Shown in pieces: positions 42,914 to 51,381 of a stretch of DNA of 61,284 bases. The stretch lies in assembly GCF_009078285.1 (NCBI RefSeq), contig NZ_RQSP01000013.1:1-61284 (forward strand), read 5' to 3'. The stretch comes from Bifidobacterium jacchi (GTDB taxonomy: Bacteria; Actinomycetota; Actinomycetes; Actinomycetales; Bifidobacteriaceae). Under the pieces are notes generated by a model. The model worked only from the letters and a program-made list of their open reading frames with translations, was not told where the DNA came from and searched no databases. Positions within the stretch are counted from its first letter, which is position 1. Each line of letters opens with the position of its first letter. The translations under genes were made by a program, and so were the position numbers.

Positions 42914-43998
42914 GGTGCTACTCCGATCTTGGTCAGGCCTGCATCCTCCGGCAGGCCAAGTGCGATATTGAGTGACTGCACCGCCTGACCGGCGGTGCCG
43001 CGATTGAGATTGTCAATGGCGGCGAAGGCGATGAGTCGTCCGGCCCGGCGGTCGGCAACAACCTGGACATGCGCCGCGTTGGAGCCGACGACATTGGCAG
43101 TCGCCGGCAACGTGCCGGACGGCAGCACGCTGATGAACTCCTGGCGCGCATAGGCATCGGCCCAGATGCGATGGATCTCGTCATCGCTCAATGCGGCGGC
43201 ATGATCGGTCATCTCACCGCTGACCACCGCAAGAATGCCTCGCGCCATCGGCACCAGCATTGGAGTGAACGCCAATCGCAGCGCATCGGTATCCGCGAAT
43301 CCGCCCGCGTGGGCGAGGTTCTGAAGAATCTCGGGAATATGACGATGCGTTCCCCCCACTCCGTATGGCGTCGCCGAACCGAATGCCTCCGCCGCCAGAA
43401 GATTGGTGCGCTTGAGATTCTTGCCTGCGCCCGAATACCCCACGGCGAGATCCGCCGTCAGCGTCTTCGGCTTCACCATCCCCTCGGCAAGCGCCGGCTG
43501 CATGGCCAGTGTGACGGCGGTGACATTGCATCCCGGACCTGCGATCCGCGTCGCGCCGGGCAACGACTCACGCTGACGGGTATATGAGCCCAACTGGCCA
43601 CGGCCGACGATGAGCTCCGGCATGCCGTACGTCCACGCCTCATAGAAATCGCCGCCATAGTAGTCGTCCCAAGCCTGTTTCGATTCAAGCCGATGGTCCG
43701 CGCCCAAATCCACCACCACGGCGTTTGGATCAAGCCGCGCCGCCAGCGCCCCTGAGGCACCGTGCGGCAACGCCAGTATGATCACATCATGGCCATTGAG
43801 CACATCGGCGGAAGTGTCCTCGACGATCAGATCCGCATACTGGGGAATGTGCGGCATATGAGCCCCAAGCCTGTCCCCCACCGACGAGTGACCGGCGACA
43901 CACGTCACCTCAAAGTTCGGGTGCATGGCCAGAATGCGCAGCGCCTCCCCACCGGCATACCCAGTGGCGCCGGCCACCGCAACCGTGTACTTCGTCAT
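42910..43998 (-). CDS. argC: N-acetyl-gamma-glutamyl-phosphate reductase
   Basis: NADPH-dependent reductase, third step of arginine synthesis. In the 362-residue protein the Rossmann motif is VAVAGATGYAGGEALRIL at the N-terminus, the catalytic cysteine is in IAGPGCNVTAV, and GVGGTHRHIPEI follows. ATG 43998 (MTKYTV) has AGAGCAGGAA upstream; the frame continues to 44046 but overlaps the promoter and operator. First gene of the argCJBDFR unit. Confidence 0.96.
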   Translation of the reverse strand: MTKYTVAVAGATGYAGGEALRILAMHPNFEVTCVAGHSSVGDRLGAHMPHIPQYADLIVEDTSADVLNGHDVIILALPHGASGALAARLDPNAVVVDLGADHRLESKQAWDDYYGGDFYEAWTYGMPELIVGRGQLGSYTRQRESLPGATRIAGPGCNVTAVTLAMQPALAEGMVKPKTLTADLAVGYSGAGKNLKRTNLLAAEAFGSATPYGVGGTHRHIPEILQNLAHAGGFADTDALRLAFTPMLVPMARGILAVVSGEMTDHAAALSDDEIHRIWADAYARQEFISVLPSGTLPATANVVGSNAAHVQVVADRRAGRLIAFAAIDNLNRGTAGQAVQSLNIALGLPEDAGLTKIGVAP

Positions 43999-44028
43999 TT
44001 CCTGCTCTTTTCGATCGACAACACGAAT

Positions 44029-44065
44029 AGTATACACTTTATGCATAGGTCTGCATATATATGCA
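44029..44065 (-). promoter_or_regulatory. argC promoter and tandem ARG boxes
   Basis: TGCATATATATGCA (44052-44065) is a perfect palindrome, followed on the minus strand by CCTATGCATAAAG and a TATACT -10 (44029-44034). The layout matches the argG operator closely, consistent with one ArgR hexamer binding two adjacent boxes over the -35 region. Confidence 0.78.
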
Positions 44066-44168
44066 AATTACGCGTGTCGAATGAATCCCACTCGATTGCC
44101 ATGCACTCCATCAGACGTTTGCCATTCATCCATCAATCCATCAAATCCGCCGCGGGCGTGATCAACCC

Positions 44169-44999
44169 TCAGACGCTGATGCCACCGCCCGAAGTGCCAC
44201 CCATGTTGCCGCCCGTTCCAATCATCGTCTGCAGCAGCATCCTGTACAGGTCGTCCACCGTCATGCCATTGGCCGTCATCCACATCACCAACGCGGCGTT
44301 CGCGATGCTGATGATCAACGCGGCGACGGCGAGGCCGAATCCCTTGGTATGGAACACGCGAGTACGCCACATGGCCAGAGCCGAAAGCAACGTGGTCAGC
44401 AACGGAACCGGGAAGAACAACGCGAGAACGAACGCGGCTATGGCGTAGAAATCCCAGTGCCCGTACACCGGATTCTGATTGGGATCATTGAGATCGATGC
44501 CACGGAAATACCTGGGCTTCGGCCGATTCGCATTATTCGCACTGTTCGCAGACGCATCGGCACCAGACATCGCGCCACGGGAACCGCCTGCTGCCGGCGC
44601 CATCCGTGCGCCGTCCCATGCGCCGCCGGCGCTGCCCGCATCGGCGGCATTGCCGTGACCGGCATCGTCACCGCTGGGCGCGGGATCGGGCCGACCATAC
44701 ACATACGGGTCATATCCGGGTGCGAACTGGCCGGACATCGCGCCATATTCGGGAATGCGATACTGACCATACTGCGGCTGGGCGGCTGCACCCGACTGCG
44801 GTTCCCCCGGCTGCGTTCCCGATTGCGATTCCGGCTGGATTCCCGACGGTGATCCGCCGAGGTTCACGCCATCGGTCTGCGATCGCGCCGTCTCCCCCGC
44901 TCCCGTGTTCTGCGCGTTCTGTGGGTTCTGCTGGTTCTGCGGATCAGACGGCAGCGATCCGACGGACGGTTCCGCACCATCCTGTTGAATATCGCTCAT
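44169..44999 (-). CDS. DUF4190-like membrane protein with disordered N-terminus
   Basis: A 276-residue protein. The first ~165 residues are Gln/Asn/Gly/Ser/Pro-rich and probably disordered (repeats such as QNQQNPQNAQN, then PGYDPYVYGRP). Two helices follow: DFYAIAAFVLALFFPVPLLT and GFGLAVAALIISIANAALVM, the two-helix pattern of DUF4190. A short Gly-rich tail follows. GGGGAGG stands before the ATG. Function unknown. It lies between arg and phe operons as a single gene. Confidence 0.78.
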   Translation of the reverse strand: MSDIQQDGAEPSVGSLPSDPQNQQNPQNAQNTGAGETARSQTDGVNLGGSPSGIQPESQSGTQPGEPQSGAAAQPQYGQYRIPEYGAMSGQFAPGYDPYVYGRPDPAPSGDDAGHGNAADAGSAGGAWDGARMAPAAGGSRGAMSGADASANSANNANRPKPRYFRGIDLNDPNQNPVYGHWDFYAIAAFVLALFFPVPLLTTLLSALAMWRTRVFHTKGFGLAVAALIISIANAALVMWMTANGMTVDDLYRMLLQTMIGTGGNMGGTSGGGISV

Positions 45000-45128
45000 C
45001 GAACCATCCTCCCCTTACGACGATGCGATCGTGCCGAGCACGACCGCACATTGACAAAACATTGACAAATCCGCTAGTCACGAATACCGCTGATGTCGAT
45101 GATATTCGCGCGTCATGGCAAAACGCAA

Positions 45129-45182
45129 CCCGCCGTCCGCCCGCACATCCTCATCAGCGGATGCGATCGGGCGAACGGCGGG
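45129..45182 (-). terminator. Hairpin terminator after pheT
   Basis: CCCGCCGTCCGCCCG (45129-45143) pairs with CGGGCGAACGGCGGG (45168-45182) with one mismatch, with an inner GCACATCC/GGATGCG helix. On the minus strand it is followed by TTGCGTTTTGCC, a modest T-run. Position after the pheT stop supports termination. Confidence 0.65.
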
Positions 45183-45205
45183 CTGCAAGCGACAACGGCT
45201 TGGCA

Positions 45206-47818
45206 TCAAGCGCGCAACTGCGCACCCAACGCCTGTGCGCCATCCACGATGCGCGCGCGGATGGCCTCGCTGTCCTCGGCGCTCAACGTGCGATCCGCGG
45301 CACGGAACACCACCGCGAAAGCCAGCGACTTCTTGTGTTCGCCGACCTGATCGCCGGTGAACACATCGAAGAGCCTGATCGATTCCAGCTCGTCTCCGGC
45401 GGCCTCGCGAATCGTCGTCTCAAGCTGCGCCTCGCTGACCGTGTCCGGCACGGTGAACGCAAGATCCTGCTTGACTGGCGGGAATGTGGAGATGGGCTTG
45501 GCCTGTACCGGCTTGCCGTCCAGCGTGGCGAACAGATCGGTCAGGTCAATCTCGAAGGCGGCAGTGTGGGCGGGGAAGCCGAGAGCCTCGTTGACATGGG
45601 GATGAAGCTCACCGACCATGCCGATCTCCTTGCCTCCGGCCAGCACCCGTGCGGCGCGACCCGGATGCCACTGCACCGGCACCTCCGCTGCGGCCGGCTG
45701 GTCAATGACGATATGTGCGCCGATGCGATCCGCAATGCGATGCACCGCCTCCAGCGCGTCACTGTAGTCGACCGCACGACGAGTGCCGAGCCAACCGGAA
45801 TCCTCAGCCAGCCCGGTGAGAATGCCCGCGACCCGCATCGGCTGGTCGGGAAGGCCGGCGTCAAGTGCGGCGAGCTGCTCATCGGTCGGCTTGACGCCGC
45901 CGGGCAGGGCGGGAATGGCCGGAGCGTTCGGGTCCCACAGGTAGACGTGGCCGATCTCGTACAGACGCACGTTCTCGATGCCACGGCGAAGGTTGAGCTG
46001 GACGGTGCCGGCCAGCGTCGGCAGGATATCGCGACGCAGGTAGGGGCGATTACCGGCCAGCGGATTCGCGACCTCGACGCTCACCGGTTCGATCGTCTCG
46101 GGATCGTAGGCGAACGCCTTGAAATCCTCGTCGCCGACGAACGGGTAGCTCAGCGCCTCGACCATGCCATATTCGGCAAGCTCATTGGCGACCTCACGAC
46201 GATGACGCTGCTCGGCGGTCAGTCCAACCGCGCCCTCGACCGGAGCCGGCGGAACGGTGACGGGAATCTCGTCATAGCCGACGAGGCGCGCGACCTCCTC
46301 AACCAGATCGCAGGCCTCATTAAGGTCGGGACGCCAGCTCGGCGCGGTCACGGAGAACTCGCCGTTGCCGCCACCGGCGACACGGCATCCGATATCGGTG
46401 AGAATGTCGCTGATGCGGTTGACGTCCACGTCGAGGCCCGCGACGCGCTTGACTTCGGAGGCCTTGAAATGGATTGGACGACGCGCAACGGTGTTGTCCA
46501 CGTCGCACGGATGCTCGGACGGCTCGCCATCGCCGTACTTGGTGAGCAGTTCGGCGGCCATCTGCGCGGCGGCGGGCTGCAGCCGGTCATCGACGCCGCG
46601 CTCGAAGCGTCGGGACGCCTCGGAGGGGATCTTGTGACGGCGTGCGGAACGTGCGATCGACACCTGATCGAAGTGAGCGGCCTCCAGAAGGATGTTCTTC
46701 GTCTCGTCGGTCACTTCGCCGTACATGCCGCCCATGACGCCGGCGAGGCCGAGAATGCGCGATCCACGCTGACCGTCCGGCGAATCGGTGATGAGCAGAT
46801 CCTCGGGATCGAGATCATGCTTCTTGCCGTCGAGCGTGACGAGCGACTCGCCTGCACGGGCGCGACGCACCACGATCGGACCGGCGATCTTGTCGAGATC
46901 ATAGGCGTGCATCGGCTGGCCAAGATCAAGCATCACATAGTTGGTGACATCCACCGCCAGCGAAATCGAACGCATGCCGGCCCGAACGAGGCGACGACGC
47001 ATCCAGTTGGGCGTGCGGCTGGTCGGATCGAATCCGTGAATCGCGCGCGCGTAGTAGCGGTCGCAGCCGACGACGCCGTGAATCGGATTGTCGTCCTCGA
47101 TGGCCACCTCGATGTCGGGAGTCCCCTGGGCCGCGCCCGGACCGGTCAGATCCGGAGCGTCCTTGCCCAGCTCGATCGCCGGGTCCACGTATTCGGCACC
47201 GGTCGAATGATGGTATTCGCGGGCGACGCCACGGTAGGAGAACGCGTAGCCACGATCCGGCGTGATGTTGATCTCCAGCAGAGGCTGATCGAGATGCAGC
47301 AGATGCATGGCGTCATCACCGGGCTTGAGCGCCTCGTATTCCTCGGGCGTGAATCCGTAGTGGCGCAGCAGAATGATGCCGTCATGGCTGTCGCCCAGAC
47401 CAAGCTCACGCTCGGAGGCGCACATGCCGTTGGAGATGTGGCCGTACGTCTTGCGCGGCTCGATCCTGAAGTCACCGGGCAGTACCGCTCCCGGCAGCGT
47501 CACGACCACTTTTTCGCCCGCCGCCATGTTCGGCGCGCCGCAGATGATGCCGCGCGGCACCTTGTTGCCGTTCTCATCGGTCTCGTTGTATTCGGGACCG
47601 CAGTCGACGTGGCACCAGTTGATGGTCTTGCCGTTCTTCTGCGGCTCCGGCGTGGCGTCGACCACGTAGCCGACGACGATCGGACCGGTGACCTGGGAGG
47701 AGTGGATCTCCTCCTCCTCAAGACCGACCTTGACGAGATCCTTGGCGAGCTGCTCATAGGTGAGGTCCGCAGGAACCTCGACGTGGTCCTTGAGCCAGTC
47801 AATATCTACCATGGGCAT
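45206..47818 (-). CDS. pheT: Phenylalanyl-tRNA synthetase beta subunit
   Basis: The 870-residue beta subunit of the (alpha-beta)2 enzyme. N-terminal EMAP/tRNA-binding-like domain: ITGPIVVGYVVDATPEP and ICGAPNMAAGEKVVVTLPG. The B3/B4 editing region follows (HSTGAEYVDPAIEL), then B5 (RPIHFKASEVKRVAG), the catalytic-like core, and the C-terminal anticodon-binding domain starting FPPVKQDLAFTVPDTV. ATG 47818 has a GGGGGAG site; it lies 6 bp after the pheS stop, so the two are one operon. Confidence 0.97.
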   Translation of the reverse strand: MPMVDIDWLKDHVEVPADLTYEQLAKDLVKVGLEEEEIHSSQVTGPIVVGYVVDATPEPQKNGKTINWCHVDCGPEYNETDENGNKVPRGIICGAPNMAAGEKVVVTLPGAVLPGDFRIEPRKTYGHISNGMCASERELGLGDSHDGIILLRHYGFTPEEYEALKPGDDAMHLLHLDQPLLEINITPDRGYAFSYRGVAREYHHSTGAEYVDPAIELGKDAPDLTGPGAAQGTPDIEVAIEDDNPIHGVVGCDRYYARAIHGFDPTSRTPNWMRRRLVRAGMRSISLAVDVTNYVMLDLGQPMHAYDLDKIAGPIVVRRARAGESLVTLDGKKHDLDPEDLLITDSPDGQRGSRILGLAGVMGGMYGEVTDETKNILLEAAHFDQVSIARSARRHKIPSEASRRFERGVDDRLQPAAAQMAAELLTKYGDGEPSEHPCDVDNTVARRPIHFKASEVKRVAGLDVDVNRISDILTDIGCRVAGGGNGEFSVTAPSWRPDLNEACDLVEEVARLVGYDEIPVTVPPAPVEGAVGLTAEQRHRREVANELAEYGMVEALSYPFVGDEDFKAFAYDPETIEPVSVEVANPLAGNRPYLRRDILPTLAGTVQLNLRRGIENVRLYEIGHVYLWDPNAPAIPALPGGVKPTDEQLAALDAGLPDQPMRVAGILTGLAEDSGWLGTRRAVDYSDALEAVHRIADRIGAHIVIDQPAAAEVPVQWHPGRAARVLAGGKEIGMVGELHPHVNEALGFPAHTAAFEIDLTDLFATLDGKPVQAKPISTFPPVKQDLAFTVPDTVSEAQLETTIREAAGDELESIRLFDVFTGDQVGEHKKSLAFAVVFRAADRTLSAEDSEAIRARIVDGAQALGAQLRA

Positions 47819-47824
47819 GGGCTA

Positions 47825-48880
47825 TCACTCCCCCATCACAAACTGTTCGCTGAATCGCACGTCACCCTCGACGAGGTCGTGCATGTCGTTGATGTCGTGG
47901 CGCAGCAGCAGCGTGCGCTCCACGCCGACGCCGAACGCGAATCCCGTATACACATTCGGATCGATGCCCGCGGATTTGAGCACGTTCGGGTTGACCATGC
48001 CGCAGCCGCCCCATTCGAGCCAGCCCGGGCCGCCCTTCTTGTCGGGGAACCACAGGTCGAGCTCGGCGCTCGGCTCGGTGAACGGGAAGTAGCTCGGGCG
48101 CAGGCGGGTCTTGGCCTCGGGACCGAACATGGCGACGGCGAGCTTGTCGAGCACGCCCTTGAGGTCGGCCATGGTCAGATGCTTGTCGACAGCGAGCGCC
48201 TCGCACTGGTGGAATACCGGGGTGTGGGTGGCATCCAGCTCGTCGGTGCGGAACACGCGACCCGGGCTGGCGATGTACAGTGGAACGCCGCGGGTGATGA
48301 GGGCACGCACCTGATCGGAGGAGGTCTGCGTGCGCACGACCATGTTGGAGCCGACGAATCCGGCGGCGTCCTTGGCCTGATTGCCCTTGACGTAGAAGGT
48401 GTCCTGCATCTGGCGTGCGGGATGGTCCGGGCCGAAGTTCAGCGCATCGAAGTTGTACCATTCGGTCTCCACTTCGGGGCCCGCGGAGATCTGCCAGCCC
48501 ATCGAAACGAAGAAGTCCTCGATGTCCTCGATGACGCGGGAGATCGGATGGCGCGCGCCAAGCGGCCTACGCTCGATCGGCATCGTCATGTCGACGGTCT
48601 CGGCGGCAAGCGCCCGAGCCTCCTCGTCAGCCTTGACCTGAGCCTCCTTGGCACCGAAGGCGCGGCCGAAATCGGCGCGCAGCTGGCTCATGAGCTTGCC
48701 GGCATCCTTCTTCTCGTCCTTCGGCAACGATCCGATGGCCTTGCTCGCCGCGGTCAGTGCGGCGATGACCTCGCTTTTGACGGCCTTCAGCTCCGCGGAG
48801 CTGGAGACGTTCCCGATTGTTGCGATGCCGTCGGTGACCGCACGGGTCACCGCCTGGGCGTCGAATTGCACTTGAGCCAC
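47825..48880 (-). CDS. pheS: Phenylalanyl-tRNA synthetase alpha subunit
   Basis: The 351-residue catalytic alpha subunit. An N-terminal coiled coil (KAIGSLPKDEKKDAGKLMSQ) precedes the class II core with motif 2-like QTSSDQVRALI and FRTDELDATHTPVFHQCE, and motif 3 FAFGVGVERTLLLRHDI. I chose the GTG at 48880 (protein VAQVQFDAQAV) because AGGAGAGG lies about 6 nt upstream; the frame is open to 48922. No T-box or attenuator is visible in the 220-bp leader. Confidence 0.96.
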   Translation of the reverse strand: MAQVQFDAQAVTRAVTDGIATIGNVSSSAELKAVKSEVIAALTAASKAIGSLPKDEKKDAGKLMSQLRADFGRAFGAKEAQVKADEEARALAAETVDMTMPIERRPLGARHPISRVIEDIEDFFVSMGWQISAGPEVETEWYNFDALNFGPDHPARQMQDTFYVKGNQAKDAAGFVGSNMVVRTQTSSDQVRALITRGVPLYIASPGRVFRTDELDATHTPVFHQCEALAVDKHLTMADLKGVLDKLAVAMFGPEAKTRLRPSYFPFTEPSAELDLWFPDKKGGPGWLEWGGCGMVNPNVLKSAGIDPNVYTGFAFGVGVERTLLLRHDINDMHDLVEGDVRFSEQFVMGE

Positions 48881-49100
48881 GAGCACCCTCTCCTTGCCTT
48901 GTAGCTTGGCTAATAGTCTCAATAGTCGTCGTACAGCCTGCGCATGCGCAAGAACACACGCTTTTCAGGCATTGAACCAAATTCTCATTGTCCCCATACG
49001 ACTCGACAACCTCTTATGCCGCACACGGTGCCGACGCCGTGCCGGCAGCGCTGTGCCATACCGTACCATGCGCAGTGCCGTACCGTGCGCAGTGCCGGAG

Positions 49101-50126
49101 CTACGCCGCGTGACGCCCCGCCCGATGCGCAGCCATGGCCATGCTCATGAGCATGGCGGAGGCGCTGGTCGCAAGGTTGAGCGATTCCGCTCGCCCGTAT
49201 ATCGGAATGGAGACGATGCGTCCGACACGCGCGAGCACATCGTCCGCAAGACCGCGCGCCTCGTTGCCGAAGAGCACGACCGGCGATGGCTCACGCTCGA
49301 TCCCCTCCGGTTGCGCCCATGCTGCGAGGACGTCAGGCAGCGATTCGGGTCGACGCAGCTCAGTGCCGTGCACATCGGCGGCGATCACAGGTCGGTCGCC
49401 GTTCTTCGCCCAGTCGAAGAATTCGTCGGTGCGCATCGTGAGGACCGGCAGATGAAACAGCGATCCCGCGGTCGCGCGAATCACCTTGGGATTGAACATG
49501 TCCACGCAATCGTCAACGAACACCACCGCCCTGCATCCGGCCGCATCGGCGACGCGGATGACCGTTCCGGCGTTGCCGGGGTCCCGCACCTGCCAGAACG
49601 CCGCGATCATTCCAGATGCGCCCCGCGCATCGGCATCGCCATGCGTGGCATCGTTGTGCGTGGCATCGTTGTGCACAACGGAACCGTTTTCGTCGGTACC
49701 CCCATCTGCAGCGGCCCGCCTGTCTGCGGCGCCGCCGGTTGTCTCACCGACACCCGCACCGACACCCGAATCCGAACCGACCATCGCCCCCAGGTCGCCG
49801 ACGGCGACGATGCCCTGCGCATCGGTGCTGATTCTCGCCATCACCTGCGCGGTGATCTTGTGCACATAGATGCCGGTGTTCAGCGCTTGACCGGCGATTT
49901 TGGCCGCAGCGACGAACGAGATCGGCGAATCCGGTTCGTCGCCGTCGACCGTGACGTAGACATCACGGACGACATCAGGACGGCACAGGACCGCCTCGCG
50001 CACGGACTGCGGTCCTTCGACGAGGAAGCGGCCATAGCGTTCTCTCGATCGACGGTTCGCAAGATCGGCGACGCGACGTATGCGCTCGGCCTTCGGATTG
50101 GTCAACACTTCAGCGGAAATCGGCAT
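49101..50126 (-). CDS. SpoU/TrmH-family RNA 2'-O-methyltransferase
   Basis: A 341-residue SPOUT methyltransferase. The N-terminal substrate-binding domain has KAERIRRVADLANRRSRERY and RFLVEGPQSVREAV. The knotted domain holds the three SpoU motifs: GNAGTVIRVADAAG, LFGNEARGL, and IPIYGRAESLNLATSASAML. The target is probably rRNA. Between the domains is an insertion of about 60 residues, Gly/Asp/Ala-rich, with three 15-bp repeats coding HNDAT/HGDAD. ATG 50126 (MPISAEVLTN) is chosen over the open frame to 50180. Confidence 0.9.
   Translation of the reverse strand: MPISAEVLTNPKAERIRRVADLANRRSRERYGRFLVEGPQSVREAVLCRPDVVRDVYVTVDGDEPDSPISFVAAAKIAGQALNTGIYVHKITAQVMARISTDAQGIVAVGDLGAMVGSDSGVGAGVGETTGGAADRRAAADGGTDENGSVVHNDATHNDATHGDADARGASGMIAAFWQVRDPGNAGTVIRVADAAGCRAVVFVDDCVDMFNPKVIRATAGSLFHLPVLTMRTDEFFDWAKNGDRPVIAADVHGTELRRPESLPDVLAAWAQPEGIEREPSPVVLFGNEARGLADDVLARVGRIVSIPIYGRAESLNLATSASAMLMSMAMAAHRAGRHAA
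49631..49675 (-). repeat. 15-bp coding tandem repeat in the SpoU gene linker
   Basis: Three 15-bp units, two of them identical over 14 of 15 bases (TGGCATCGTTGTGC), encode the pentapeptide series HNDAT in the methyltransferase linker. Copy number can change in frame. Confidence 0.75.
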
Positions 50127-50363
50127 ATGACCGAGACTACCGCATGCCCGCCCTAGGCCGGCAATTCCCGGATTTCGCATTGTATCCTCACTTTCCTACG
50201 ATCATTTTGTTCCCAAGAGCCTGTTCCCAATGACCTTCCGGAAGCGCGCAGCGGAAACGCTCCCTGGCCAGAAACAAGCCCGGATACGGATCAGCTGCGG
50301 ACCTACCCGCGTATCCAGGCCCAGACGCATGCTGCGTTTGCCTCACTGGGTAGGATATGAACG

Positions 50364-50984
50364 ATGGAACGACCCTCCCCACACACTGACTCCATATGCG
50401 GCAGTACCGACGCTTTGCAAGGCAAAGCCGTCCATCACGCCGCCAACGCCTCCTGCACGCCACCAGTCACCCATGTGCAGCATGGATTCGGACCGGTATG
50501 GGACGCCGAATCCCGTCTGCTGATACTGGGCTCGATGCCCAGTCCAAAATCCCGCGAGGAGTCGTTCTACTACATGCACCCGCGCAACCGGTTCTGGCCG
50601 GTGATGCAGGCGCTGTTCTCCGATCCGAATGACCCGGCCGATGTTCCCGGCGATGCTCCCGCTTCTCGTCGTGCATTCGCATTGCGTCACCATGTGGCTC
50701 TCTGGGATGTCATCGCCTCATGTGACATCGTCGGCGCATCCGATGCCAGCATCCGCAATGCGACGGCCAATGACATCACGCCGATTCTTCGTGGTGCGCC
50801 GATCACGCGCATCTATACGACGGGCGGCACGGCGGCACGACTGTACTGCCGGCTCATCGCGCCGCAGTTGGAGAAGGCCGATCTGACCACGCCGATGATC
50901 CCACTGCCGTCCACCAGTCCGGCGAACGCCTCGATGGGTCTGCAGCGGCTTATCGACGTGTATCGCAATGCATTCGACGGCTAG
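50364..50984 (+). CDS. DNA-deoxyinosine glycosylase-like (uracil-DNA glycosylase superfamily)
   Basis: A 206-residue protein of the UDG superfamily, closest in motif to hypoxanthine/deoxyinosine glycosylases. Motif 1 is LILGSMPSPKSREESFYYMHP followed by RNRFW (about residues 52-77). LWDVIASCDIVGASDASI is the next conserved block, and LPSTSPANAS replaces motif 2 near the C-terminus. It would remove deaminated bases from DNA. The first ~40 residues are extra relative to the family, so the start at 50364 (with AGGAT upstream) may be early. Its TAG stop lies in the left terminal repeat of the element at 50981. Confidence 0.85.
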   Translation: MERPSPHTDSICGSTDALQGKAVHHAANASCTPPVTHVQHGFGPVWDAESRLLILGSMPSPKSREESFYYMHPRNRFWPVMQALFSDPNDPADVPGDAPASRRAFALRHHVALWDVIASCDIVGASDASIRNATANDITPILRGAPITRIYTTGGTAARLYCRLIAPQLEKADLTTPMIPLPSTSPANASMGLQRLIDVYRNAFDG

Positions 50985-51103
50985 TGTCCTGTGTCAGAAA
51001 TTCATTGACGAATTCACTACCCCTCAGTCCCGCTTCGCGGGCCAGCTCCCCTGACAAGGGGAGCCAACAATATGATCAACGAACTTCTGACGCGGCACAA
51101 TAG
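50981..51103. mobile_element. MITE-like dispersed element, copy 2
   Basis: Starts CTAGTGTCCTGTGTCAGAA and ends in the inverse TTCTGACGCGGCACAATAG with three mismatches. The interior has two stable hairpins, CCCGCTTCGCGGG and GCTCCCCTGACAAGGGGAGC. It is opposite in orientation to the copy at 10365. A further TAGTGTCCTGTGTTGGATG starts at 51101, sharing the last TAG, as if another end abuts it. The upstream gene stops at the TAG at 50982-50984. Confidence 0.75.
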
Positions 51104-51162
51104 TGTCCTGTGTTGGATGCACACGATTATCGACCATGGCCATAGGCTTCGAGTCTTCCGCC

Positions 51163-51381
51163 TTAGGCACCGAAATCGCAATCGAAGAGACGGTTCCTTT
51201 TCTGCACCTCCCGTTCCACCTCCTGCGCCTTGCGCGCAATGATCTGCTCATATCCGCTCAATGCCGCGAACGGCATGAACTGGGCGGCTCGATCGAGCCG
51301 TGGCATCGGCGGATGCCTGCGCGAGACATGATGAGGCATGTCAATGATGTCGTCGTAGCGACTGGTGGTTTGCAAGGTCAT
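51163..51381 (-). CDS. YolD-like protein
   Basis: A 72-residue protein with the YolD-like signature: YDDIIDMPHHVSRRHPPM followed by RLDRAAQFMPFAALSGYE and a basic/acidic helix. In Firmicutes such proteins are encoded next to UvrX/UmuC-like polymerases. Here the ATG overlaps the polymerase stop by 4 nt (ATGA), so it is co-translated with it. It is likely an accessory of that polymerase; no biochemical function is established. Confidence 0.85.
   Translation of the reverse strand: MTLQTTSRYDDIIDMPHHVSRRHPPMPRLDRAAQFMPFAALSGYEQIIARKAQEVEREVQKRNRLFDCDFGA

Noticed and set aside
44606..48904. Very long plus-strand open frame (about 1430 codons)
   Set aside because: It is antisense to pheT and pheS, which have complete motif sets. 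Its Arg/His-rich composition is the usual mirror of GC-rich minus-strand genes.
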